Shown here: positions 41,936-52,540 of the stretch, in pieces
Position numbering within the stretch: position 1 is the stretch's first letter
Layout: each line of letters starts with the position of its first letter
Source of the DNA: Liopterus haemorrhoidalis
Taxonomy: Eukaryota > Arthropoda > Insecta > Coleoptera > Dytiscidae
Assembly (NCBI GenBank): GCA_963971575.1
Contig: OZ020625.1
Span: 17,018,829-17,082,828, forward strand
Length of the DNA stretch: 64,000 bases
Reading direction: 5' to 3'
Notes under the pieces: model-generated
What the model was told of the DNA's origin: nothing
The model's input: the letters and a program-made list of their open reading frames with translations, nothing else
Database searches by the model: none
Position numbers and translations under genes: made by a program

Positions 41936-42290
41936 ACGAGGGCGATTCAAATATAAACGGTAATTCTTTTTTAACCATTTATTTATTAATAATATACACA
42001 AGTGAAACCTACAGCCGACCGGCGTAGCGTAGTGGTAACACATCTGCTCTGCGTTGCTAAGGTCTCGGGTTCGAATCCCTTTCAGGCATGGAATTTTTCA
42101 CAAATAATAATTATCCTGGCTAATTGCCAAAGCAGCAAAGACCATTAAAATTAAAAAAAAAGTGAAACGTTCAGTTTTTCTGTACAATAGCCTTCTTCAC
42201 GCTCTACACACTTTTGCCAATGTTTTGGAAGCTTGAATATTCCTAGTTCAAAATTAAAACCTGTTTGTACAGCTCCATTTGCGCCCCCAT
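41936..42290 (-). pseudogene. Tc1/mariner-type transposase 3' end fragment
   Basis: Plus strand TACGAGGGCGATTCAAATAT (41934) looks like a mariner terminal repeat next to a TA. Reading leftward from about 42250, GIFKLPKHWQKCVEREEGYC resembles the mariner transposase C-terminus (LP.RW.KC...G.YF). A SINE interrupts it at 42015-42160. The rest of the transposon is absent. Confidence 0.55.
42015..42160 (+). mobile_element. tRNA-derived SINE with target duplication
   Basis: The head GACCGGCGTAGCGTAGTGGT has an A box (TAGCGTAGTGG) and a B box (GGTTCGAATCC, 42068). A short body and an A-rich end (42152-42160) follow. The 14-bp direct repeats AGTGAAACCTACAG (42001-42014) and AGTGAAACGTTCAG (42161-42174) match at 12 positions. 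Confidence 0.8.
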
Positions 42291-42300
42291 TAAATATGTC

Positions 42301-42734
42301 TTAGTGTCCGCTACTGAAAGGGCGCCTGAGATTTTTATCCCAGGGCGCTTAAAATTCTGGGTACAGCCTTAATTGGCCAGTTATTGTTTTATAGACACCT
42401 GGAGAGATAAACTGTTAAGCCATAATTATTGCATTAAGAATTTTGTTCACAATTATCGGCTGTAAAATTATTGAGAACTGACACGCTCGGATACGCAGTC
42501 TGGTGGTCCAATATTGTACTATGCGCTCTAGTACTGTTTGAACTTATTACATATGTTCTAGTGTTGAATTTTTGTTAGAATATTGATAGAAGTTGTGAAA
42601 AACTATAAAAGTAGAACCAATTGTAGTGTTTTTTTGCTGTCATTCAAGACAGGACAAAAATCTTAGTTTTTTTCTTTTCTTAAAAAAAAAATAGAGGGAA
42701 AGTTACTAATAGTAACTTTCCTTGTCCATCGCCC
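42301..42734. other. Non-genic stretch
   Basis: No gene recognised. Confidence 0.35.
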
Positions 42735-42840
42735 TAGTCGAAAACGCGGGCGGAAGCGAAAACGCAGAGAGATCGGCACGCTCGGCGAAAGGCGCCGGAA
42801 CCCCGGTAACATATGAAATTGATAATCTGATATGTTCAGA

Positions 42841-42998
42841 TCATCCTGAACGGTGGATCACTTGGCTCGTGGGTCGATGAAGAACGCAGCTAATTGCGCG
42901 TCAACTTGTGAACTGCAGGACACATGAACATCGACATTTCGAACGCACATTGCGGTCCTCGGATACTGTTCCTGGACCACTCCTGGCTGAGGGTCGTG
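42841..42998 (+). rRNA. 5.8S rRNA sequence in an orphan rDNA fragment
   Basis: Near-complete 5.8S: ACGGTGGATCACTTGGCTCG, GGGTCGATGAAGAACGCAGC, GAACTGCAGGACACATGAAC and CGAACGCACATTGCGGTCC. GC-rich sequence before (about 42730-42840) looks like ITS1 and that after (to about 43044) like the start of ITS2. No 18S or 28S follows within the window; a dispersed repeat starts at 43045. It is a displaced rDNA piece, probably not expressed. Confidence 0.85.
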
Positions 42999-43044
42999 CA
43001 AAATTACAAGACTGCCGGTCGCGTCGATGGAGAGTCCACATTGG

Positions 43045-43542
43045 AAAAGATTTGGTTATGTTCATTACAAATTGTCGCAGAAAAACCACCTGCGCTAATA
43101 TGTTTACACCTGCAAGTTGCATATTTAACTTTTAGCTGCTCCTGTCCAACTAAAACTAATTTTATTTCATGAGGCAATGAACATAATGCACTTGTTTACA
43201 AACAGAATCCATATATTGTAAATTCAGATGACCGACACTCAGATGTACCACATAAAATTACGTGCCCGGCATTTAACACCTGCTCAACTACAAATTGCAC
43301 TTCAATAAATCTACTGAAATTAAACTTTAAATACTGTAATTTGATGCCCACCTTCTGTTATACACCTCGATACATGAATAGCGCTTAAAAATTAAAAAAT
43401 TTCGCAAATATTTACTCGTATTTTCATAAAATAAAAATGTACTGTGCTTAAATTAACCTGTTCGCTCTTAGCATATTGACAGTTGGGTACTAGAGTGAAC
43501 AGCCATATTGCCTTGGAGCACAGCGCCGCCACCGGTAATGTC
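43045..43542. repeat. Dispersed repeat pair, copy A
   Basis: Matches 50093-50644 for ~500 bp (CAAGTTGCATA, TAAAACTAATTTTATTTCAT, ATGACCGACACTCAGATGTA, CACAGCGCCGCCACCGGTAA). Copy B has ~60 extra bases after GATTTGGTTATG. Nature unknown. Confidence 0.85.
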
Positions 43543-44142
43543 ACTTCTCAATGTAAAGTGAGATAACTAATGTGTGTTTATATGTCTGTCTCATTAAACC
43601 AGCGCACTAACTATAAAGTTTGTAAAACTGTCTATAGTTCACAACGCATATTAAATTTAGAGCTGTGAACGGTCGGTTGCGTTACCATATGACAAACTTG
43701 TCGAAGACAATCCACAGTGAACAACTCATAGCGTATAGTTTATTAATTTTAGAACTGTGAACGACTTTAGACTGAAAAATATGGATATAAAATAAATTTG
43801 TATTTATAAAAAATTTATTGTATAAAAAAACATTACAAAATTTAACATTGTATAAAAAAAACATATATAAATATAAAAATATATAGTCTAAATTTAATCT
43901 AATTTTAGATTTAAGTCATTTTAGACCAATCTAAGGAACTTCAAGATAAGTTTGGCTTAAAAAACTAGATATTATTAAAAATAATTCATAAAATCACAAC
44001 ATAATACTGATATTTAATCAGGATTTTATAATCACAATAGATCTCAGATTAATTCTACACGAGATCCAAAATTAAATTAATATAACAAAGAAAAAATAAA
44101 TATATATTTGGTTAATCGTCAGTCAAATTAATAGATTTAAAC
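43543..44142. other. Non-genic stretch
   Basis: AT-rich; no gene recognised. Confidence 0.35.
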
Positions 44143-45492
44143 TAGGACTGTACTTACACATATTGCTTGGGACACCAGCCAAAGGCCCCGCAGAGAAGGA
44201 TTTTAAACAATTCAAAGGATGACTGGGGTATTTAAATAAAAATTCAATTGGCGCAAGAACGAGGAAATTAAAAAAAAAAACAAGGAATAATCGGCAGGGG
44301 GAGAATTTAAAAACTTCAATTGTGGAAATCGGGAAGTTTTGAAAAATTCAAGTGATGTCCGCTGTTGGTGGGGGGGGGGGATTTAAATAAATTGAAGTGA
44401 TGAAACAGAGGGGAAATATTATAAAATTCAAGTAAACGTAATGAGTGGGTTACAAAAAAATCAAATGACACCGAAAGGAAATTTTTCAAATGTTCAAGGG
44501 ATGAGCAAAAGGGATTTTCAAAAATTCAAGTAATGACCGAAAGGAAGGATTTTCAACATTCAATTGATAAAAATGAAGGAGTCATAAAATTCAAGTTGTG
44601 ATAGGTGGAATAATTTGAAAAATTCAAGTGATAATACCGGGGGGGAATTTTCAAAATATCAAGTGCAACCCGGGGGGGGGGGGATTGAAATGAATTGAAG
44701 TGATGAAACAGGAGGGAAATATTATAAAATTCAAGTAAACGTAATGGGGGGGGGGGGGGGTGTACAAAAAAATCAAATGCCACCAAAAGGATATTTTTCA
44801 AATATTCAAGTGATGAGCGAAGGGGGGATTTTAAAAATTTCAATTGATAACTGAAGGGGTTTCATAAAATTCAAGTTGTGATAGGTGGAAGAATTTAAAA
44901 AATTCGTGATAATACCGGGGAGAATTTTCAAAAATTCAAGTGAAAAACCCGGAGGGGGGGAGAGAATTTCAAAAATTCAAGTGATAAAACCGGTGTGGGG
45001 GTTAGGGGGATTTCAAAAAATCAATTGAAGACCGCATTGAAGACCGGAAATTCAAGCATTGATCCGGTGGAGAATTTAAAAAATTCAAGTGATAAAACCG
45101 GGGGGAAATTTTAAAAAGTGATGATCAGTGGGTTAGATTTAAAAAAATTTAACCAATGGTCAGAGGGTGGAGAATTTAAAAAATTCAATGATAAAACCGG
45201 GGGGAGATTTTCAAACAATTTAAGTGATGATATGTAATCTAATTTTCACAATAGGCTACGCAAGAAAAGAATACATTTTTATAAAAAGGTACTTATTGCT
45301 TGCGTCTTCTTTCAATATCTACATTTTCATTTATTTTTTTATGGTTGCACAGAACAGCTAAGTATGCAATTTGACTCGCACTTTGACAAGATCGAGAAGC
45401 ACGGGTTCAGTAAAGGTTTTTTTAAAATATATATTTGCTTTAGATCAGAGTCCCGCAATTAAATAGCGCTGAGAAGTGTAAGTACAGCCCTA
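44143..45492. mobile_element. Probable MITE carrying a G-rich minisatellite
   Basis: Inverted ends TAGGACTGTACTTACAC (44143) and GTGTAAGTACAGCCCTA (45476-45492). The interior 44200-45235 is a degenerate tandem array with recurring AAAATTCAAGTGATGA and G-runs (GGGGGGGG at 44369, 44676, 44747). A segment of about 350 bp is itself repeated (44380-44640 resembles 44690-44930). No genes. Superfamily uncertain. Confidence 0.55.
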
Positions 45493-45747
45493 TTAATCTA
45501 CGATTAACAGTGGCATAATAAGTGTTTTGGGGTTATATCCCAATTAATTTTAACCCTTCCACTTTTTTAAAGTGTAAGCCACTGAAATAATATATTAATA
45601 TAGCAAAAAATGTAAAAATAAAAAGGTACTCAAAATAATTTCATATATAGTATAAAAGATATAAATTGTAAAAAAATTGCCTAAAAAGTGCCCTCAATTG
45701 CCTCGTGATTTTTACCCTTTTTTTGTATTTCTTAAAATTTAAGGACT

Positions 45748-48700
45748 TTAGTCTACCAGTGAACTGACAGCTACTGAACTTCGTTCTGCAAAAGAACTGT
45801 TTTCACCTGAGTATTTTGTAGGAGTTGTTTCATTGGACGGTCTTGAAGATGTATTATTTCGCAGTTTAGGAGGTAGAGACCTACAACAAAAAAAAGGTTA
45901 ATATTTCGTATTAGTCCACCACAACTAGGTTTGTATGCTTCGAATTAATTATATTATAACGTTAGAAACGAGAAGGCATGGTCGTAAGAGTGGGGAGCCA
46001 ATAGTTATCATTCATGCATCTGTAGTTGGCGAGAGAACGACCCGTTTTTAACACGAGGAACTTCCGAATATAACTGATATTTTTGGAACTATTTATGAAG
46101 TTAATGTTTTTCAAAATACGTATACCATAAATCTCATTGGAAGCAGGTAAAAATTCCTTATGAGTACCTTGCTAGACGTATATACGTCTAGCAAGTTAAA
46201 ATTTTTTCTGTCTAAAATTTTTGCTAACTAAACCTAACCTAATAAGTTTTATCATTGACTGTTTGCATATAGTGAAGATATATAAATGCTTTATACAGTT
46301 TTAACCCATTAGAGCCCCTCGGCAACTAAAGTTGCCAACGTTTTTATAACTTAAAACTCTGATGATTTGTCATAATACCCTTTTCACACTAGATCTTTAA
46401 GATCGGATGTTAAAGTGAATATATCTTTAAACGCTAATGTGAAACCGTACGGCCTCGTCTAAACACAACCGATGTTTAAGACAGAGATCTGCGTCTTAAA
46501 CTTCGTCCGAATTGCCAACTTAATTTCTATTATAAAAAAATACTCCTTGAATTTGTGCTGTCAACATTTTATATTATCATAAACAAGAATACTGTATTAT
46601 ATCGACGTTATAAGAAGTTTATACTTATTGTTATAATAAAATTATTTATTTTAATAATGTGTTGAATAAAATACAGAGCTACAATAATTGAGATAAAATG
46701 TATCGACTTACATGTTAATACAGGTGTAATATATTCTTTATTGTAGTGCCTTTATTGTAGAATGAAATGAAATATCCTTAATTGTTTATAATAATTCAAA
46801 ATGTGCGACTGCGCAGACAGTTCAAAACTGGTAATTTCATGACGGTAACTTAAGGACAAAATTACTGTAGCTGATGACAGCACCGGAGATTTAAACATCA
46901 AGTGTGAAAGCATACCGATCTTAAACATCGGTGAACTTTAAGTTCACTCGTCTTAAAGATCTAGTGTGAAAAGGGTATAAGGCAATGCGCATGTAAACAC
47001 TTAATATCTGTACCTTTATTTATGACCCATAAATTAAATAAACCACTTCAATTGCATACAAACAAAATAGTCTCGGTTTAAAGAAATCAGCGTCACGTTC
47101 AATATTTACCACCGGTGCATTATGGAAGAATTGTTAGTATAATTTTTTTTCTATGCATGAACATATTTTGTTATATGTTAAAATATAAAGAAAAACGTTT
47201 ATTTAGGATGTTGCTTGGAAAAGTTTTTAAAGATTTTGGTTTTGAAATGTTCAAAACTTGACTTAAAAGTGCGTGGCAACTAAAGGTGCCGACGGACACT
47301 TACATAATTTATTTAATAAGCGCTTATCTTATACTGAGAAAATTATGTTATGAACGACTTTTGTTATTTATTATTATTATTTTTTCTTTAAGATATCATA
47401 GAGGCAAAGATGGGAAAGGCCTTTTTCTTCATGAAATTCTGGCAGTTATTGAAGAAGATGAAGTAATTCCAGAGTCAATTACAGTATTCCCATCTGAAGA
47501 ATATGGCATTGACACGGATCAAGACTCAGATAAATCTGACAATGAAGTGGAAGGCAATTTTAATCATTTACCAAGTCGTATTCTAAGTAATGGACTTAGA
47601 CAAGGAGGAGATGTTGATCTAGGATTAGTTGAGCCTATGACTCTTCTTGCTGGGGTAATATTATATTTTGACAATTTGTTTACTTCGGTAAATTTATTAC
47701 AAGAACTAACTTTAAGAGGTTTGGACGGAAATGGAATTTTGCGCCAAAATCGCATATCTTCATCAATGAAACTTGAAGATAAAAAATTCTGGAGTAAAAA
47801 ATCACGTGGTGAAATGATGTCCTCTGCATGCGATGATTCACTGGCTGTTCAATGGAAGGATAATAGTGTTTTCACTGTTTTGACAAACTGTCATTCTATA
47901 AATCTATGGAAAACAGCATCACGATACTCTCGGGCAGAAAAGAAGACCATATTTGTGCAACATCCGGGTCCGATTACTAAATATAATACTAATATGGGCG
48001 GTGTAGACATATCGGATTAATTTGTATCTACTTATGGATGTAGTATAAGTACTAAAAAATGGTGGTGGCCATTTTTTTCTAGGGTAGTTGGCACATCCTG
48101 CGTTCAAGGATGGTTATTATACCGCCGTTTAGGCAATGAAATACCACTTTTAGAGTTTAGACGGCAATGTGCTGTTTTTATTCTTAAATCTTTTGGTACT
48201 CCAAAAGTACAACCTGGAAAAAGGCCATCAATGGAGTTTCTCCTGTGCTAAATGAACTACGAACAGACCGTACTGACCATATTTCTGAACGTGGGGAATC
48301 AAAATATCGTCAGTGTCGTGTGTGTAATAAAAGAACAATATTTATTTGCCGAAAATGTGATGCACCGGTACATCCAGATGCTTGTTTTAAAACTTTTCAT
48401 TCTTAAAAACATAATATAAATGTAAAAAACAATGTTAGTTTCATAGTAAAATAAAATTTTGTATTTCTTAAAAACTTGTTTGTTTTTCATTTTTTTACAT
48501 CTATCTGCCCGTCGGCAACTATAGTTGCCAGCTAATATTTCGTAAGGGGTATATTTTTTGAAAATGAAATTGTCTTTACTAGTTGTATACTGATATATTC
48601 GAATGATTTTGATATAAATATCTTGAAAATAACATCCACAGAATTACGGGCTCTAATGGGTTAATGTATTTACATAATTTAGCATCTATGAATGCGACGA

Positions 48701-50920
48701 AAAACGGAATTTCCTATTTCAGACAAAAAATTGGTAGGTCGGAATATATTGATATTTTTGAGAATTCTCTATTTTAATAATGTTAATATTCTTCAAAATA
48801 TGTATACTATAAATATCATTTAAATGTGACTTAAAGCGTATATATACTGAAATTATTATTCAAGTATTTCTTTAAAACCGTTAATAGGAGCTAAATGTTA
48901 ACAAACACTTATTAAATAATTGCTTGGATTTCGAAACGGATAACTATCAAGTACTTATTTAAGTTTCAGTTTTGAATAAAATTATTGGAAATGATAAAGT
49001 GAATCGTAATGTTATGTTTTGAAAGAAAGGGGCGGCGCTTCGCCAGGGCCAAATCTCATTGTAACTAGCATACACGGTTTCTCTAACGAGTTGTCTGTGG
49101 TGGACTTATTCGGAACATTAACTAAAAAAAAAATCATGTAATTTCTGAAGTAGAATACGTCTTTGTATAAGATGGTATGGGGTGTTCTTCCCGGAAAACA
49201 ATCTTAATGAAATTAAAGTACCATTCATAATAAATTCAAATAAATAAATATAATGAAATATACACACCTGCAATAGCATTGTGCTGCATAAGAAATTTTA
49301 CTGAATTCCTTAGGTCGAGCCCAGTTTACTTCTAGCATATACCCATCGACTAAGAGTCCTGAAAAAAATAAATAATAAATAAATAAGCCATTCGTAAGCA
49401 ATTAGTCCATAAATAAGCCATAAGGCCGCGATTATACAGAAAACCGGCACCGGCTTTACTGGAAACAAGCGCTGATCTACCGCAGTATCTGTCCAGGTTT
49501 TCAAATATAATCTTACACGCTGTGTACTGGTCGGCGCCGGTCGGTGTCGGCTACCCGCTTACCCGAAACGTTTAAGCAGTTTAAACAGCTTGCTGTCAGC
49601 GCCGAAACAAAAATATATTTCAAAAATCTTGCATCATCTTCTTTTAATTGAGGAAAAAGGTGGTGGTATTCCCCATATTTACGTCTCTCTTCGCGTAGTT
49701 TCTATGCTAGGCCAATATAATTAAAAAATAAAAATAAGGTTGCCAGTACATACCTGTCAGTCTGTCTTTAGCAATTTGGGCGTGGATACGGTTGTCGAAA
49801 TGGATGAACCCATAATCTTTAGCAAGATAAATCTTTAAAATTCCAGAAGGAGGTATGTGATGATGCAAAAATGTCCTTAAGAATCTACCACTCAATCCAG
49901 GACTCAGATTACGAATAAATAATTTGGTGACCTAAAAAAACAATAACAAAATTTGAATATTTTCAAAAATGTATTAATAATTGTTGGAAACTACATTTTT
50001 CTTTTTGACTATGTCTATTTACGATCATGAAAAAATAAATGCATTATGTGTCTAACTGTAAATACATAATGCTGTTCATATTGCAACAACTGTAAAGATT
50101 TGGTTATGGACAGGAGGAAGGCATGGGAATATATTTTGAGTTAAAAAGTAACTGATACTATGCGAGTTCGTTCATTACATTTGTCGCAGAAAAACAAAAC
50201 TGCATTAATATACTTGCACCTGCAAGTTGCATAACTTTTAGCTGCTCCTGTCCAACTAAAACTAATTTTATTTCATGAGGCAATGAACATAATGCCCTTG
50301 TTTACAAACAGAATCCATATATTGTAAATTCAGATGACCGACACTCAGATGTACCACATAAAATTACGTGCCCAGCATTTAACACCTGCTCATCTACAAA
50401 TTACACTTCAATAAATCTACTGAAATTAAACTTTAAATACTGTAATTTGATGCCCACCTTCTGGTATATACCTCGATTAAGGTGTAGCGATTAAAAATTA
50501 AAAAAAATCGCAAATATTTACTCGTATTTTCATAAAATACTGGACTGTGCTTAAATTAACCTGTTCGCTATTACATATTGACAGCTGAGTACTAGAGACG
50601 ACAGCCATATTGCCTTGGAGCACAGCGCCGCCACCGGTAATGTCGGTATAATATCGAATAATATTTTCGGATGGAGGGAGTATTTTAAACAACTTTTTAA
50701 TAACAGTTTTCCTTACCTGAGAAATAATGTAGGGGTCGATATCCGGTTCTGGGTCTGCCCATTTGACTACGACAAGTTTGTTCCATAAGGTTACAGTTCC
50801 AGGCGCCATCTTTCTCTTGGCCATCGCGGCGGCCCGGTGGGAGCAAAACTCAACGAACATAAAGCCGCGATTTTCTTGACGATTGACTTTGTCAGGGTAC
50901 ATTATAATATCAGTTATCCC
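45748..50920 (-). CDS. Host RRM protein of the A1CF/RBM46/RBM47/hnRNP R-like family, last four exons
   Basis: Four leftward exons: 50920-50717, 49931-49754, 49358-49268 and 45880-45748 (stop TAA). Each acceptor ends in AG after a T-rich tract; donors are GTAAGG, GTATGT and GTGTGT. Phases fit throughout (0, 1, 2), giving 201 codons. Exon 1 holds the second half of an RRM (ENRGFMFVEFCSHRAAAMAK, then WNKLVVVKWADPEPDID), very like RRM2 of A1CF and relatives. Exons 2-3 form RRM3: RNP2 KLFIRNL, RNP1-like DYGFIHF and a final VDGYMLEVNWARPK. The last exon encodes a short Ser/Thr-rich tail. RRM1 and the start lie beyond the part I could trace. Such proteins bind RNA in editing or germline and splicing control. 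Intron 3 contains a piggyBac remnant; intron 1 contains a dispersed repeat. Confidence 0.8.
46375..46978. mobile_element. MITE nested in the piggyBac left end
   Basis: Inverted ends ATACCCTTTTCACACTAGAT and ATCTAGTGTGAAAAGGGTAT, with extended palindromic subterminal sequence (TCTTTAAGA, GATGTTTAAGA). No coding capacity. Target site probably TA-like. Confidence 0.75.
47286..48405 (+). pseudogene. piggyBac transposase pseudogene (PGBD-like)
   Basis: The frame from about 47395 encodes a transposase N-terminus (GKGLFLHEILAVIEEDE, acidic region with DTDQDSDKSDNE), then jumps to the late catalytic region: ILYFDNLFTSVNLLQELTLR, NGILRQNRI, KKSRGEM, VFTVLTNCHS and YNTNMGGVDISD. The middle of the DDD domain, including the first catalytic part, is deleted. 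A TAA at 48018-48020 interrupts it; the coding sequence then continues to about 48405 with further frame disruption and a C-terminal zinc-binding CRVCNKRTIFICRKCDAPVH. Non-functional. Confidence 0.85.
50093..50644. repeat. Dispersed repeat pair, copy B (in host intron 1)
   Basis: See copy A at 43045-43542. It lies between exons 50717-50920 and 49754-49931. Confidence 0.85.
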
Positions 50921-51235
50921 CTAAAATAAGTAAATAAATAGTTAATAAAATAAGTCATTAAAGACACTAGCAGATGTCCCAGATGCACAGGGTCTTGAGC
51001 ACCCCCCCCCCCCCAAAGAGCTCCACGTGGGGTTAGGAGTTTCTCTTAAAATAGTGGTGAGAACCTTTTTTTGGTCATAATTTATTTTTTTGAAGAGATG
51101 ACCCATTTTTAGACCATCACTCATAGTTTAGAAGTAAGAACTTTATTCATATTTTTTTCTTCTGAGCCCCCCCCCATTCCTGGGAGCCTGCGATCATCCG
51201 TCATAGTTCACAAAATAATAATTGAAATAATTGTA

Positions 51236-51530
51236 CAGTAAAACCTCGATATAATGGACCTCGATACAACGGACTTCGGATATAACGGACAGCATGTAAG
51301 CGATCGTAAACTGCACGTGACTGCACACTCGGGGAATCACCCGAGTAGCGGACGGGAATTCGCAATTTTAGAGAGTTAATAATTAAGAAACAACAAACTT
51401 CTAAAATCCAAACAAAATTTGATACATGTTTCAAACCAGTGTCACCGAAACCAGGAAGTTCAAAAACAAACATTGACGACTCTCCTCAACGGGCGTATAG
51501 TGACATATCATCTGAAGGCGAGTAAAGTGC
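51236..51530 (+). mobile_element. pogo/Tigger-like element remnant
   Basis: Starts TACAGTAAAACCTCGATATA with repeated ATAACGGAC-type motifs, a Tigger-like terminus. It then keeps only the end of a frame, FKPVSPKPGSS then YSDISSEGE stop (about 51428-51525), resembling a pogo-type transposase tail. Internally deleted. Confidence 0.55.
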
Positions 51531-51548
51531 AATTTTAAAGTGTAATTA

Positions 51549-51908
51549 TAGTCTATCTCAGAAAGAGCAATAGTAATAAAATTTATTATTTGTAAAAAGT
51601 TATTGTTTTTTCACACAGAAGCGGCACACAAAATAAGAATAGTTCGACACGAAATATTGTTAAGAAACAACCGAGTGTGCCGCACATCTAATATGGGAAT
51701 ACGAACTAGGGTTAAACACAATAGATCATAAAAATTTTACCATAAAATTTTTAAAAAAATATGGTCACAGGGGTGCGTTTAATGATATGATAAATATGGT
51801 CACAGGCGTGAGTTTAATAAAATGATAAATAGTAATATAGAAATACACAAAACCAATTTGCCTGACAAAAAGATTTATTACTATCGCTCTTTCTGAGATA
51901 TACTATCT
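51549..51908. mobile_element. MITE
   Basis: Inverted ends TATCTCAGAAAGAGCAATAGTAATAAA (27 bp in 51554-51580) and its near-complement at 51873-51900. The interior has a short tandem repeat with ATATGGTCACAGG. No coding. Confidence 0.65.
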
Positions 51909-52015
51909 GACTATATACTTTCTGACTATAGAATGTAAACTTTCGTTTATAATATAATTCTATTTGATAGTTAACAAATAGCTTATTCAGAAAAATTATT
52001 TTTATATGTACACAC

Positions 52016-52540
52016 AATAAATTTTTTCAAAGACATAAAAAAATATCAATATTTTGTGAAAAAACAATTTGATCAAAACTTCCTGTTGAACTGTTCCGGT
52101 TCCCAACAATGTACATTATGGAGATTTTATCAGATTTTTAGTTCAATCCTTCTGGGAAATAGGGTGGGGGACAAAAGTTTTTGGCCATTATATTGACAAA
52201 AAACCCATAAAAACGATTTTTCAAAAATAAAAATTTGTGCATCCACACATTAAGAGGTTTCATTTGATACCCCACTCAAAATTTAAAAAAAAATATTTAT
52301 TTTTCTATGAAATACATATTTGCTTATATTTATCCCGCGCTGTATTTTTTTGAACTCTCTATAGTTTTCCTATATGTGGGTCAAAAAGTTGTTCAAGTAT
52401 GCCACATATCAACTTTCTATGTTCAACCGTTTGCCTACAATTTCTACGTACAGACAGACAGACAGACAGACACGTAAGTGACATTATAAAGTTTTTTTTT
52501 GTCATACGTACAAAACCCTAAAAATTGAAATAATGACTTT
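52016..52540. repeat. Dispersed repeat with CAGA run, copy 3
   Basis: More diverged copy of 37080-37650 (ATCAGATTTTTAGTTCAATC, TTTCATTTGATACCCCAC, CAGACAGACAGACAGACA at 52451). Confidence 0.65.

Larger units (their letters stand above)
46305..48660 (+). mobile_element. piggyBac element remnant in the host intron
   Basis: Flanked by TTAA (46301-46304 and 48661-48664) with inverted ends CCCATTAGAGCCC and GGGCTCTAATGGG. Subterminal CGGCAACTAAAGTTGCC near the left end and CGGCAACTATAGTTGCC near the right are palindromic. It carries a broken transposase and a nested MITE. Confidence 0.88.

Noticed and set aside
42015..42090. Functional tRNA gene
   Set aside because: A and B boxes are present but no cloverleaf closes; a body, A-rich end and target duplication show a SINE.
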